From: Pomacea canaliculata
Lineage: Eukaryota; Mollusca; Gastropoda; Architaenioglossa; Ampullariidae
Direction of reading: 5' to 3'
NCBI RefSeq assembly: GCF_003073045.1
Contig: NC_037599.1
Coordinates: 558,001-622,000 of the forward strand
DNA: 64,000 nt
In this document: in pieces, positions 48,001 to 60,900 of the stretch
Layout of the letters: every line of letters begins with the position of its first letter
How positions within the stretch are numbered: position 1 is the stretch's first letter
The notes under the pieces: model-generated
What the model was told of the DNA's origin: nothing
The model's input: only the letters and a program-made list of their open reading frames with translations
The model's database searches: none
Program-made: the position numbers and the translations under genes

Positions 48001-51000
48001 ATACAATCTTATGATAACATGGGGAATTTACATAGTGTGAGCAGAAAAAGTAAGTTTGTGGTAGTGCATGGAACTGGCAGAGTATATATAGTCATTACAG
48101 TCAGCACACACTCAAGACTCACAAACTGGTAAGGAACTTCTCAAAGCACATTACAGTCAGCACACACTCAAGACTCTCAAAAGGTCACAAACATCTCAAA
48201 GGAGACAGAGATGTGAGACTACAGAGCCCAGAAATGTCACTAGCAGCTTTCAAAACAATGAGTGGCATAGCAGCTGCATCAACAACTCATAAAATATATG
48301 AAACAATGGCAGTAATGAGATCAAAGAGCTGCTGACATGCTGACACAAAAGTGCAAGTGCTAAGCAGCGGGCAAGATGATGCAGACGTCAGCCTAGAGAC
48401 TGCTGGTCAATAAAGTGGTCCAGAAAAGAAGCCATGTAGTGCAAGCACAGAAAACAAGCAGTAAGTGAAGTAACAGAAGCTCAGATCAACAGCAGACAGA
48501 GCGAAGATCGACAGGCAAAGACAAAGATGGACAGCATTCACCCTCTAGGCAAAGGGACATCATTCACAGGTGTGAGACCACAGACTGAAAGAGGTGCAGG
48601 TGAAGGGGATGTTAGATGGGGTGACAGCATCTGCAGCTGAAAGGTGAAATTATCTTGCTGGACAGCAGGAACGATAGGATCATCTCTGTTACTTTACAAC
48701 TTTAAGCAACTCTATGTGTGTACACAGATAAACTATCCTGTTGGACGGTAGTGGTGATACGATCATCTCTCTTATTTAAAATTCTAAGCATCTCTCTCTG
48801 TGCATATAGAGATAGTATATATATATAACAGAACCAAATAAAGCCATGTAGCTATGCGAGACCCTCTCTGTCCCTTAACTGCAACCAGTCATAAGGGCGA
48901 CATAACGAGATTTAGCAATGACAAAGGCATGCTAGTGGGGCTCATATGCAAGACTATATATGTATGACTGAGCTATATATATAGAGTCATCATTTGTATT
49001 TATAATATTTATAACATCCAGTTAACTACCCATATACACAAAGATAACTGCTTGCAAAAGCTGATGCACAGTGAAGATTTATCACAAACCGCCACACATC
49101 CAACACCTGGCACTAAAGCCCACGCAATAGACAAGATAAGCATGAGAAGCAGGTACTTACAAAAGCCTGACTTAAGAGGCTCCACCACTCGCAAGACAAA
49201 TGTTGCTCCCTTGGGTATTTCCTTCAGCTTCTTCGCAACTTCAAAGTGTCGGCAGCCAATCAGTGACTCACCATCAATCTTTTCTATATGGTCGCCAACA
49301 GAAATGAAAGCTACGTTGTCCATAATACTCCCCTCCTTGATGCGCTTGATAAATGCGTAGCCAGCGCCATTGTCCGTGATGGTCAAGCCAAGTGCATCCT
49401 CAGATTTGGTCACCTCCACCTCCTTGGGACGGCCCTTGATGTGCGCAAAGATGAAGTCCTCAAGACCAATCTGGCCACCCAGCAGCTTGTTCATGTCTGC
49501 CTTGTGGGTGTTGAGCGTGCAGAATAAAATCTGAACACACAACAGAAACAACATACCGTAAGTGTTTCAGGAATGGCTAGCATGCAGATAATGGTTGTCA
49601 TAGAAACATTTCATTTCCAGTCACTGTGAGCTGGACATGAGGATTGCATGACTGTGTAGTGTAAGACAAGTTACACAAGATTCCACCTATGTATACACAC
49701 ATATGCTGCTGTGTGTGGTCTGATCTGATCATTATGTAATACATTACTTCACTGTCCTCTTCTCCCATCCTCCACACTCTACGCCCAACTTATCTCCTCA
49801 GCCACACCCCTCTTAATGAGAACATATATCCATCCTGCGGCTCTTGTACTTAATTTGAACAGGTGTGTCGCTGTGGTGGGGTGTGTCTTTAAGAACATGC
49901 ATTTAGCCCCTTGTAAGTGCTAAAGTTCATAAAGGCCTCTGTTTCGTGTGCATGTTCATGTGTCTTTCAAAGCGTATGTTCAAGTTTCTGTGCAAGTGTG
50001 TGTTTATGTGTCAGTACTCCTGAGCATGTCCACAGCCCTGCAAGCATATTCGTTCACTATAGACTAGTATTATGCAGTTATCCATGGATCAATTACAATG
50101 TCTAGCAAAAGCCACAAACAAGGTGTCCTCAAAAATGGAAGATCCCACCCATCCTCTGGTTGTCTTTCCCTGCTACTAGCCACTACCCATAGGTCCCTAT
50201 ACAAGTGCTTAGTCCACTCGATGCCTTATCACCATGCACAGGGATTTTGGAGTTCATTGTTTTGCTGTGCCTCTTCCTTAATGCTTACAATTCCTTTCTT
50301 GTTGGGTTAAATAACTAATGCTTCCTTAAAAAGATGGAATGGAGTAAATATGAAAAAAATACCAGACCCAAACATGTGATGTTTGAATGCCGAAACATTT
50401 TCGACCACTGACATAGACATAGCACATATTAATTCCCCCAATATGCTATATTTCTAGCACTATAAATATTTAATGTTACATGTACCTAGAATCTCTAGCA
50501 CTAGAAATATTTGATATTACAATGTACCTATCATCTTTTGATAAAATGAGTTTTCAATACAAATGCTGTTACCCCAACTTGGGTCAGGCAGCGTGGTAGC
50601 CTATCAGATTGACAAATGGCCTATCTTTATGTAGCAGTGGGTGTGGGCTGCTAACGAGAGCTGCAGGATGTCAAATTTTTCGTCTCTCACTTGCTCAATC
50701 TCTCTTTCTCAACCAGCCCAGGAATGCAAATCTCCTTATTAAGCAAATGCAATGCACCTCAGTTGCTTGCAGTTCATTGCAGTCAGGCATGAGAGCTGGT
50801 CATCTGACCTTCAGGGTAAATATCAGGCCACTTATTACTCTGCCTGCTGCTCGCAAACAACTGCTGGCCCACTGTGTTCTATGCATTACAAAGTAGATTT
50901 TTTTCCCCCCCAGCACATTCATCTCTGCATGTTAAATCACTTCACACATTAAACATGAAAGAGGATACAGAAAATAGTGTGAGGTTTTATTTTAAGAAAC

Positions 51001-53494
51001 TATGTCTAGATACAGAAGACCATCCAGTTATAAATGGTTATTGCACCAGAGCATCCTTTTCAGGAATGAAGTAATTTTGGAAACGGGCATAAATATATTT
51101 CAGTCTCGGAAACAAACCTTCTCACAAACACAGCACTGTATTGTGTCTCAATGCCTTCTCAACTTTCTAGTTCCACCTTCACTTTCTTGCTGCAAGTGCT
51201 TCATCTATGTTTCATTCAATCAATACTCCAGCCAGAGGGAAGGCTTCATTCTAAAAACTAGTCCTGTATAGGTGTCAACAAAATTTGGCCAAAAGTACAG
51301 ATGAATAGACTTAAAAATAAAAACCTTTGCAAATTGTAAACTGAGTGTTATCTGTTGGGTACAAAAGCATTTGCCAAGCTGAGAACTCTCATCCCACCCC
51401 TATCCTTAAAGCAAAGCTGGATCTTAATTATACCAGGCATGACAACCAATGGTTGGTACAAGCACTCCAAGACTGGCAGCCTCTTTTGTGGTGAACAGCC
51501 ATTGTTCACAAGTAACATTATTGACCAGTCGTCAGCAATGCAGTTGGTGTCTAGTTTCACTTTAAATCAGTGCCAACTGTTTTTTCAAGGCTCAGTTGTT
51601 GACAGATCATGAAAAACACCAGCTTCATTACTGATGCAGATTTTAAAATAGATTTTAAAATTACAAATTAAATATCAAATTCCTGTGAGAGTTTGTGTTA
51701 CATAATTTTTTTTGTTATAATAAAAGACACAGGACCAACAATACTGCCTGAAAATGCAGCTTTCTCTAAATCATAGTTCATATTACACTTCAAGCCTTGA
51801 CTAGAATCCTAAGGGGAAGAGAAAAGTTGGGAAACCAAAGCAGACTTGGAAAAGAACAGTAGAAAGCGAGGCAAAGGATCTTGGAGCCACATGGGCCACT
51901 TACACTTTCAGCATGAAAGGCAACAAAAATATTAAATTAAAAAAAACAAACTATTTCAATTATTATATGGGGAACATTATTTAGAGCTATTTTTGATAAC
52001 TATATACTCATTACTTTGCAAAGTATGTTGTGAAGATATTTTAGAAAAAGTTCTGCTGTTATTTTAATAATCAGTGTAATAGGATTTTACTGCAAGTTTC
52101 AGATGTCTCGGTAGCAGGAGTTTATTATTGTTAATCTATGTCACTCAAGTCCCATCAGAGATGCAGATAACTAGCATAGCAACACTGGGGAAAAACTAAA
52201 GAAGCCTTATCAGCTGCAAATATGAATCAGTTTATTCTCAGCAGATGCTTGCTTTTAATCAGTTCATATAGCTTATCTTTTGGTACTTATTAGTATTATT
52301 AATTGTTAATTATTATTATTATTATTAGCTATAACTTTTGTAGTCTCTTTAAAAAATTTCTCATGCTGGATGACAAACCTTTTCTACAGACTACAATTTA
52401 TCAATCTTTATATTTTTTAAATGGCTTCTGGCCTGGACAGAGAAAACACATAAATTTCAACAGTATGCTTAATTATGCTTATCATTGTGTGTTGGGTTGG
52501 GTGGTTTAATTCTGAAGCAGAAATTTGGATAACTGTCTTTTATCTAGTTAACCATGTAGGCAATCTCTGCCTGCATATCCCTTGTTTTTAAAAAGTTGTC
52601 ACACAGCTATCAAACTGTGTTATCTCTGCCTATCTGTGTCTACCCTCTCTTCTTACACTGTTTGCTGAGTTGATAGCTAAAGTTTCTTTGTTTTTACAAT
52701 TTGATTTGCAGGCTTCCTTCACAAAACCTGCAAACATAATGTCCTTTTAAAGTCAGCATCCTGAATAGGAAGACTTTTTAAAGTATTAGTGAAATATTGG
52801 TTCTGGGAGTTGGTCTAGATATCTACAGCCATGAACAGAAAGTACTCTGGGTCTTTTTGTCTCCTCCAATTTTATTTGTAACTTGATAGCCACCAAAATG
52901 TTAACCATGTCATCACTGAAAAGTACACTCCACGGCATTATTTCCACTGCTCCTTATCCTTCTACTTCATGTTGCTGAGAAGAGCATGGCGCCAGTCCAT
53001 TCTTAAAGTTGTATTGGCTTCATTTCTGTGGTTAGAGACCTGTAGCATGGGGTATACTCCATCTACACATCTATAACAACCCGTGCCACTCAGGCCTAAA
53101 CTAACAGTTAATGTTTCCAAAGGTATATCTGTGTCGACCTTGTTTGTGAAGCTCTACACCTGTAAGGTAAGTGATTAAAGACCGTCAAGAGTTTACTCAC
53201 TTCTTCCACAGGAATGTCGTAGCAGTCGGCGATTTTCTGGTACAGTTCCTTGACATTGGTGAACCCTGATATAATTCCAGTGGGGCTGCCATGGGCCTGC
53301 TGACAGTGGAACACCAGGCGGGGGCGTGGTGGCTGGGAGGGCACTGGCGCCTCTGAACTTCGACTACTCTTCGACCCTCCGTTCACCTCGTTGGCTGGAG
53401 CGCTTGTGTCGTTTGGGCGTGTCGCCTCACCGCCACTCGAGTGTTTGGCGATGTTGTCACTGTTCTGTTTCTTTTTACTGAATATTTTATGCAT
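38876..53494 (-). CDS. GIPC: GIPC, PDZ-domain trafficking adaptor (five coding exons)
   Basis: Coding exons are 53201-53494, 49161-49530, 42465-42565, 41313-41394 and 38876-39060. All introns are GT-AG and all phases agree (0, 1, 0, 1), giving 343 residues against about 333 in human GIPC1. The order is: a Ser/Pro-rich N-terminus, a GH1 region with [16 protein letters not shown], a PDZ domain (about 136-216) with carboxylate loop ALGLTI (144-149) and [15 protein letters not shown] nearly as in vertebrates, a basic linker with [12 protein letters not shown], and a GH2 region with [12 protein letters not shown] and [17 protein letters not shown]. In known family members the PDZ domain binds C-termini of membrane receptors and GH2 binds myosin VI, linking cargo to endocytic vesicles. 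The start ATG at 53494 precedes a Lys-rich MHKIFSKKK. Intron 4 contains a hAT element; coding is undamaged. Confidence 0.95.
39390..41082 (-). mobile_element. hAT (Charlie-like) DNA transposon, 1693 bp, in GIPC intron 4
   Basis: A 14-bp perfect terminal inverted repeat, CAGGGGTCTCAAAC, is present at both ends, with a perfect 8-bp target duplication TTTTAACC at 39382-39389 and 41083-41090. The subterminal GGGCC-rich stretches are typical of hAT ends. The interior carries a broken transposase on the minus strand, the same orientation as GIPC. The perfect duplication shows a single clean insertion. Confidence 0.95.
39699..40870 (-). pseudogene. hAT transposase remnant
   Basis: Consecutive minus-strand blocks lie in different frames: about 40806-40384 has [11 protein letters not shown] and [13 protein letters not shown], 40387-40052 has [18 protein letters not shown], and 40055-39699 has [20 protein letters not shown], the hAT C-terminal dimerisation region. 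The arrangement is that of the hAT-derived GTF2IRD2/ZBED-like transposases. The N-terminal BED zinc finger and the start of the catalytic domain are missing, and at least two frameshifts separate the blocks, so the element is not autonomous. Confidence 0.9.
41313..41394 (-). CDS. GIPC: GIPC coding exon 4 (residues 256-282): start of GH2
   Basis: The acceptor follows CTGTCTGTCCAG and the donor is GTAGGT. It encodes [19 protein letters not shown]. The first few codons could shift if a different acceptor is used, but this one restores the family alignment. Confidence 0.88.
41856..42017. mobile_element. pogo/Tigger-like MITE, 162 bp, in GIPC intron 3
   Basis: The ends are CAGTCGGACCTCGATAAGTC and, at the other terminus (reverse complement), CAGTCGCACTCGATAAGTCG, flanked by TA duplications (41854-41855, 42018-42019). 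Internal CCCTAAGTCGAAAAC motifs repeat the terminus. Non-coding. Confidence 0.82.
42465..42565 (-). CDS. GIPC: GIPC coding exon 3 (residues 222-255): linker
   Basis: The acceptor follows TTCCTTCACAG and the donor is GTGAGT at 42459-42464. It encodes a Gly/Lys-rich linker ending [13 protein letters not shown], a GIPC-specific conserved block. Confidence 0.92.
43730..43808 (+). mobile_element. Candidate retroposon 3' tail
   Basis: CCCTATGCTCCGCTGGGGGG followed by TGAAAAGGAATAACAACAAG and a short AAG repeat resembles the 3' ends of snail LINE/SINE elements. Weak evidence. Confidence 0.3.
44560..44800 (+). mobile_element. Candidate tRNA-derived SINE
   Basis: GCGCCTGGTAGTAGTTG and GGGTTCAGATCTCC sit about 35 bp apart, like weak A and B boxes. 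They are followed by ACCTGTTCACAGGGCTAAGC, TTTTCCCCAGTACTCTGG, TTTCCTCCTCCC and an AT-rich end ACTAAATAAACC. This resembles SINEs common in molluscs, but I see no target duplication. Confidence 0.38.
45290..45395. repeat. Two-copy repeat, about 58 bp
   Basis: ACAAACCAGTTTAAACAGGT followed by CAGT and an AAG.GGTGCTGA segment occurs at about 45299 and 45353. Confidence 0.85.
46886..46998. repeat. Three-copy repeat in GIPC intron 2
   Basis: Units CAAACCACCCACCTCTCTAT plus GAAGCTATTC with variable joints, about 30-40 bp. Confidence 0.88.
48090..48180. repeat. Two-copy 28-bp repeat
   Basis: CATTACAGTCAGCACACACT followed by CAAGACTC occurs twice, near 48094 and 48149. Confidence 0.88.
49161..49530 (-). 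CDS. GIPC: GIPC coding exon 2 (residues 99-221): end of GH1 and the PDZ domain
   Basis: The acceptor AG (49531-49532) is preceded by a TTGTTTCTGTTGTGTGTTC tract. The donor is GTAAGT after ...LKSGF plus one base. It contains [20 protein letters not shown] and the whole PDZ core. Confidence 0.95.
49531..53200 (-). other. GIPC: GIPC intron 1
   Basis: 3.67 kb, AT-rich. No second gene or intact transposon seen. Near 50585-50830 is a possible tRNA-SINE-like or other dispersed repeat; the evidence is too weak to call. Confidence 0.7.
53201..53494 (-). CDS. GIPC: GIPC coding exon 1 (residues 1-98)
   Basis: ATG at 53494. The donor is GTGAGT at 53195-53200 after ...PVEE. It encodes the disordered N-terminus and the first part of GH1 ([14 protein letters not shown]). 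Confidence 0.93.
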
Positions 53495-53559
53495 GGTACA
53501 GGACTGTGTGGCTTATCCAGGGGCCACCAGGGACCAGATGATCACAGCACCAACAGGTG

Positions 53560-53660
53560 AGACGATTTTCTGACGGCGTCTGTTCGCTCCACCTCCTCCT
53601 CTGATTTAGTCCAGGTGGAAAATGGCGGCCAGGCAGGAAGTGACGTCAACAACCTACACA
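53560..53660 (-). promoter_or_regulatory. GIPC: Candidate GIPC promoter elements
   Basis: Upstream of the GIPC start codon lie GGAAAATGGCGGCC (YY1-like, 53617-53630), CAGGAAGTGA (ETS-like) and a perfect CRE TGACGTCA (53641-53648). The local GC/CpG content is higher than in the surroundings. The transcription start is not directly visible. Confidence 0.5.
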
Positions 53661-56600
53661 GGTGAGGTGGCCCGCTAGCATCAAGTTGCGAAGGTAGCCA
53701 GCCTATAACCGTCTAGCACACCCGCATTGACTCAGCCGCGAGACAAAATACAATCACTGCGCGGTGTTATCGGTGGGTACGCTGCACCCGCTGGCTTTTG
53801 ACAGGCGACACCTGTAAGGTGTGGAGATGTCTTTTAAGGGACGCCCCTGGTAGGCAGGTGTCCCACCCCACAACACAGTGGCTGAAAATAGACTGGCTGT
53901 TACTACGAGGGACAACAAGCCTCTGGCTGTGCAAGTGGACATTCATGCCTACACTTGACTAGCCCCACTGCTTACTTGATTCCCGACATCACGTGCCTGG
54001 GGCGGTTAGTTGGGTATGTGTGGGGTGGATGTGTGTGTGTTGGGGGGTAGTGCTGTCAGCGTCCGCGGCGTAATGTTGTCAGCGTCCATCCATCGTGTTT
54101 GTCCTTCGCACTTCCTGACATCAGCACGTTGAGAGATCAGCTTTTGAGCCAGCAGGTCTCTCTACTAGGCTTGATGTGAGAATGACGGGCCGTCCTGTGT
54201 TGGGAGTGATTACACGCCGTCCATGACTGCCCGAGTACTACTTCCGGGTAGGAGTGACGGCATGCAACAACCGCGGGCCACCCTGTACGTGGTATGCAGC
54301 AGTGTTATGTCAGCTGACCTGCACCCTACCCAAACGCGGAGTGTATCACCAGCTCCCGTCATTGCATTCGCACATGTTCTGCCCACCTTGAGTTGAGCAG
54401 CCAGCCGTTTTCAACACCAAGTGGCGACCTGTGATGAAGACTAAGGGCTAATGCTGATATTTTTCCTCTCCATTCCCGCGCATTTTTCGCTTGTTTGAAG
54501 ACGCTTTTTTTAAAACTACAGTAACACATTCCCCTAAAACCTGGAGAGCTCACTGAAGATTAAGGATTTTCACATCCATGTTATTATGTACAAAAGTTGC
54601 CCCCTCCCCCAGTATGCCTTATGATCCTCCAGAACGACTCACCCTGATTTGCTTTTTAACACCAAGATAGCACGGCCTTATTTTATTGCTATTTAGTCTT
54701 GACACAGGGATTCTGTGTATATAATGTTGCACTTCCAATATTTTTGCTTTTAGTAAAACATCTTAGAATGTTGCTCTCTAAATATTTTGCGTATGCTTGG
54801 TTTTTGTATAGCACTATAATCTTCTCTTGATGGTTGAGCTAAGTGCTTTTATAGTTATTGCTTTTGTAAAGCACTGAGCCTGCCTTTGATGGTTGGTTAG
54901 TGCTATATAAATCAATATTAATACACAACCTTTAATTGCATAATCATTGGAGATTAGAGTAGCTGTTACTTCAAAACCACAATATTGTCCTTGCACATCT
55001 GCTTATGCATCTTTAATTTCTCTCTCACACACACACACAGGAGTGAGATCTGCTGTCAGTGAAACCACCACCTCAGAGAAGACAAAAACTGTGAAATGAG
55101 TATGTTAGAGGATCTAGGAACCAAAAGTTCAAGAATATAAAATCGGTCTCCCGCCCAGTGACTTGTGACTATTTCTCCCCTTTTCTCCTGGAACATAAGT
55201 GATATTCATAATACTGAGAACTACATATATACAGAATTATCTCACAATGAAGTTATTTGGAATATAAAATTTTATTTTTCTATAACTGTATACATGAACA
55301 AGTTTTACCTCCACACACATGAGCAGGGGGTACAAATTCCAGCATATAGAATTTTTAAGTCAAGTGGTGAAACCTCAAGTATGGATAACAGCATATAATA
55401 CAAGTTTCATTAAGGGCGAGTTCAAATCTGTATCCAGGAATGATCGGTTTCAACACTCAAATCTGAGCTTGGCCTCACAACTCTTCAGCCACATTGATTC
55501 AGCATTTCATCATATACACATGTGGACAAATCAATGTCAATGGTGTGTGTGTTCCTATATGCATGATAGGAACGTGTGTATATATATGCAGTGGTGTATG
55601 CAGATGTCGGTTTTGGGGGCAAACTCCATGATGATAGTGAACGATGTTCACATTCTTGTCCCTCAGTATCTTTCTTGAGGGGAAGGGTGCCCCATTGTTC
55701 CTACACCACTGATATATATATGCTATGTGTGTGTGCATGGTAAGAACCACAAGCTGCAAAGCCATTTGTTCAGGATCAGTAAGTCATGTTTCACTGGACA
55801 ATTGAACATCTTACATGGCTGAGGGCCTTCCAATCTATATAAAAAGAATTTGCATAAATTTGTGGAACACTGGTCAAATTTGATCATAGAAAGGAATGAT
55901 ATCACAATATGTGGAATGATAGGATGATGCCAGATCTAAAAAAATGAACATTGCAGTTCTAAGAATTATCACTGGTCTTAAAAAAGGCTGGAATCTACAA
56001 AAGATTCAGCTGATATGTTTGCAAAGACACTTTGAACATAACCCTGATATGACAAGACACAGGGTTTTGGTGGTTAGGTGAACAGTTCTGCACTGCTACA
56101 ACACCATTATTATCAGAAATGACACTAAGATCAAGTCCTAAAAAAACTGTACAAGTTTTGTGTTGTTCCTAGATATTAACTGTCAAATAGCTTGCCAAGA
56201 CCGCATAGCCTACAACTTTGCAAGAGGATATGCGATGGTCTTGGCAAACTACGGGCAGTCCAGAGATTTATGTGATGTTCTTTCTCCTCCATACTTTTGC
56301 ATTGCTAACCAGATCCTGTTTGTTGTCGACTACTCGACTACTGCCCCTGGTCTCTTGTGAATCGCATTGAGCTCGCCTCTGTGTGGGAAAATGCACGATA
56401 CAAATCCTATTATTATTAAGAACAAGTCCATCTGTGCAAGATGCCTTTAAACAATGTATGCCGCAGCACAAGGGCATCATTGTGAACACATGCCACAGTA
56501 TATAACAGACTTGCCAACAACAGTAGCTCATTCCTGATTTGAGCTAAAATCTCCTGAACGGGTAACCTTGATAAATGTCTTTTACTGCAGTCTGGAATGC

Positions 56601-57836
56601 ACGGTGAATTCATAAGGGATATCATGAACCCTACCAATTGAAGACTTCATGATGTATAGATGAGCTGAAAAGGTTATGGGTGTCTACGCAGGTCATTGCC
56701 AAAACCAGAAAATGCAACCAACCGCTTTGCGGTAACCATGGACAACCATATCTAGCCAATTATCGGTTCTGAAAGTGTTTATGGACAGAGATGTCAAGCA
56801 AGATCTAAAACTGGAGAGACCTAATGTTCAGCAGACCTCAATAAAGAATAAAACCCAGAAAGCATCTATTTTAATGTTATTTTAAAAGATCTGATGATAA
56901 CATGTACAAGAAGATTCAGAGGACGACGATGTTGTGACCAACTTAAGGCATGGTATTAATATTGCGATCTTCATACATTTGTGCGGACTGTCAAAGTTTT
57001 TTAGGCAGCCTCTCTCTTGCCAAAATATACATGCATGTGTACACACAAATCTCTGTTCTTTTTTAAATCTGACAATGCTGTTTAGCAAGTTGGCACAAAA
57101 TCTTCCAGGAGTTACAGAGTAAGGAGTGATATCCAAATGGACTTTGCTTATTTCACATATAAACTCTATAAAACATAGCATTATAATAATGGAAATATTA
57201 ACAATATTTACAAAGTGATATGTTTTGATAAATCAGTCATTTGTTAGTCTAAAAATAAAATTCAGCCTCTCCTCTTTCAGTTAAAGAGGCAATCTTACAA
57301 TGATACCAAAAATTATTAGAAGAGTAATGTAAAAAAACCTACAACAAAACGTGACAAAAATAGCACAGCATCTTGACTACACTAGTCTCTTACACTGTGT
57401 GCATTCTGCTCACATGCGCGCGGGCACACACACACATTTTATAAACCAAATGCATCCACATAAGCATTCATATACAGACAAATGAACATCATTGTATTTA
57501 CACTGAGTAGATGCTACGCTGGATGGACTTTTACAGCCCTTCTTTCCAGCTGTTTACACTGAAAACATCAGCAAGAGGCACAATAACTGATGTGGCTAAC
57601 TAGATGTCTTTAACACATCCTTCATACTTCTGATTCTCATTGGTGAAATTAAAAACAAAACAAAACAAAAAAAATAACCACACCCTGAATCAAGGTGAGA
57701 TTCAAAGCTGTCATCCTGCAAGCCTCAAAAATTAACATCCTACAAGCAGATATGTATCTGGTTCTTAAATGTTGGTCCCCTGTTTGACACTACAGCCATA
57801 ACTTCTGCAGTCCATGAAACAATACATCCATGAGAA
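53661..57836. other. Intergenic between GIPC 5' end and the next gene's 3' end
   Basis: CpG-richer up to about 54350, then AT-rich. No coding exon recognised. Segments near 54830-54915 (TTTTGTAAAGCACTGAGCC to TAGTGCTATATAAATC) and 56350-56420 (GAATCGCATTGAGCTC to CAAATCC TATTATTATT) resemble retroposon 3' tails. The part next to 57837 may be 3' UTR of the minus-strand gene. Confidence 0.5.
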
Positions 57837-57988
57837 TTACAATCTCAAAAACAGAGACACTAGAATGCACAGCACAGCATTCAACAAACCAATAGGAAGA
57901 TGGAAGGGGGCAGAGCTCAGTACGTAGATTACAGTTGGCTTGCTGTAGGGGTCAATGCCAGGGTCAAATCGCTGGGGACAGTCATCAA
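57837..57988 (-). CDS. DUF704x gene last exon with hydrophobic tail
   Basis: Encodes DDCPQRFDPGIDPYSKPT and the C-terminal hydrophobic segment (LPIGLLNAVLCILVSLFLRL), stop TAA at 57837-57839. No cytoplasmic tail follows, hence the GPI-signal suggestion. Confidence 0.88.
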
Positions 57989-60900
57989 CTGGAAAACAAG
58001 AAAATCACAAGAACTGCACAGGTGAACGATGATTAATGATTTTGTTTCATGTCTGCTGCTTTCCATTCTTGTATTTCTGGCTTTTAAGCAATGAAACTAA
58101 AGTTTCAAACACAAACCAGGATGTTTACCTTACACCCCTACTCCCAATATCAGATTTCGTCTGGTAAAGTGACACAGCACCAGGAAACTGCAATGCATTT
58201 CTTCCACATAAATCACAACTGCAACATTTGGTACTCACAAAGTCTCTCATTCTCATGCAGGACCATCTGAAGTCCAGTGCCCTCCATCAGATACGAAACA
58301 GCCTTTTGATTGCGTTGACAACGAGCTGTCTGGGACCGTGATAGACTAAGCTCTGTCCAGCTGATACGCTCATATACCTTCACATATGTACATAAGCATA
58401 CATATTAAATACACACGCATAATGTTTGATTCACAAATTTAAATCACAGAAATCAGCCTGAGAACTGCTTACAGCCTGAACTGTTGCCCCTTGACTGAGT
58501 CATTCAATAAAATGTTTATCAGCAGTTTGTAGTAGTTTATTGGTATATAAAAAAATTATGTGGCCTACAATACCAGAAATGTGTGAAATCACTGAATGCA
58601 TCAAACTGAATTACTGATGAGGTTTAGAAGCTGTAACATGAATCAAACTGAATTACTGATGAGAATCAGATGCTGTAACATTAAATCTTGGATAAGGCAC
58701 ATAAATGCATCATCCTCATCTCTGAATGCCAATAATAACATACCCAGCAGCGGAACTTTGAGACGGCATCTTCTTCATCATAAGTGACAAGGTATGATTT
58801 CATGTCTTCCATCCAGTAGCCCACACAAGTCAAATAATGGTCTGGCTCATCTGTACAAATAACCGCAATTCCTCATCAATCTATGTAAATGTTACTGCAC
58901 TGCTACATGTTCTCATGCTTATTCTGGTTCCTTAGTGGTAAACCCCATATCACTGTGTACACACCTGCCCCATCAATTTAGGGAACTTAATGATATCTTA
59001 TTTTTCTGATGCAAGTGACTAAGCCTTATTTTTGGTACAAGCCAACAATATTTGATGATGCTGTCAGATAAAAGTATGGGTCTACCTTCAGCATTACATT
59101 CTGCTATGAGATTTGCAGTGATATGTCACTCCAGGGTTCGTCTGTCAGAAGCTGTCATCAAAATTTCCGATGTCTCTTCACAAGAAAACAATCATTCATC
59201 TTTTGATCACCCAGATGTCAAAAATTCTCCCTTATAAGGAGCTACATACCATACTCTCCAATGGGTCGTCCACGGTAGTCTACAGACTCACAGTACTCAG
59301 CATCAATTTCAATACGTGAGCGATCTTGACTGCAGGACTTCAGCTCAGATATTGTCAAGCGACAGTCGACCTAAACATAAGCACAACACCATCAGCAAAT
59401 TAATGATGTATCGTACAGGACAGTTTGTTATAATCAGTCTTCTGTGTTACTTCAAGCTTATTTAAAGAACTGATTCAAAAAAATGATTAAATAACTATCC
59501 ACTAAACGAGCTCTACTGTGATGAACAAAACAGGCATAGAACACTGCTCCTCATCTCTGTGTGTGGATCAGAAAAATTACCTTATCTAAATTTGGTTCAT
59601 CCTGACAATAATGTGGGGAATTCATAGGTATTTAATGAAAGAGGAAAAAATAGCTGAATGCCCTCTGTGACTTCCCTTTGTGTGCTTGCATGTGTTCAAT
59701 GCTTCTTCAGGATCTTGTGACGAAGTGTTGAGAGCAAAATCTCCCGAGGAAGTGTTTAAAGCAAGATCTTCTTAGGAAGTGTTAAGAGCAAGATCTTCTT
59801 AGGAAGTGTTAAGAGCAAGATACATGTGCTGATTCCTACCAATCACCACCTTTAACATGAAGCTTATACACTTTACACTTAGTGACTTCATAAAATTAAT
59901 ATTAATAATATTAATAACAGTTACCAGCCATCAACCCTGCCCCACAGTATTTGAACATCAGAACTGGGGAGATGGACAAATTTTCACAGTGACAAACTCC
60001 CATCCTCCACCACCAGATTCATGATATCATTGGAAGCAGTCTCTGAACATGTAAATATCTGATTTCATACCTTATTACGAGGCCTATCCGTTACACCTCG
60101 AATACGTGTTGAATATCTTTCCCACTCGCCCTGTACATTCTGATCGAATGTGTATCGTCCAGCTACTGGGCAAATGACGGGGGAAGGAGGGTCCACTGGT
60201 GAAGACAAACAATTAAATCATTAACAAGTCACATCTATAAGTGGAGCACAGCACCATTCACTAATTCATCTTGATATTCTCTCAGTGACACAATGATTAA
60301 TATTCTGTGTTACATTCTTACAGTTGGCTTAATGCCAGTAGACAGCCACAACAAAAGAATGTGAGAACAAAAACAGTTAAGTGAAATGGGGAGAAAATCT
60401 GAGAGAAAAGAGAGGATGAGGGGAGAGAAGTTAAAGATAATATAATAGACATTGAAGGGGGAGAACATAGTAGTAAAGAACGATAATAAGAGTGAGGCAA
60501 GAGAAGAAGACAATAAAATAATTTTAAAAAATGAAACTCACAGATAAGAACTTCATACTTCCAATCAAAGTCATCACGATTGAAAGTAAATGACATCCAA
60601 CTGCATGTTTCCCGAAACTTTGCCGTCATGAAGTTGTCTTGAGCCAGCTCATCTTGTGTCAAACGTGATGGTTTGCCTGTTCATATTCCAAATGCTTTTT
60701 TGGTGAATGTAAAGGACATACTTATTGGTCATACAATTACATCCATATATTGACACAACTCAGAGGTAACACCATCATTTTTAAGATGTAGAATAGGGTC
60801 AGTGACAGCAGTCTTTTCCAAACTGGAAACAAACCAACCAGACTGATGCTGACCTTATTTTCCCCCATTTTTCATGCTTTTAGTAAGACTGTATTTTTAT

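Larger units (their letters stand above)
42566..49160 (-). other. GIPC: GIPC intron 2 (6.6 kb)
   Basis: AT-rich. It holds several small repeats noted separately (43730-43808, 44560-44800, 45290-45395, 46886-46998, 48090-48180) and a duplication around 48655-48790. No coding exon recognised. Confidence 0.7.

Noticed and set aside
50585..50830. Possible tRNA-SINE in GIPC intron 1
   Set aside because: Box-like motifs are too weak and no ends are visible.
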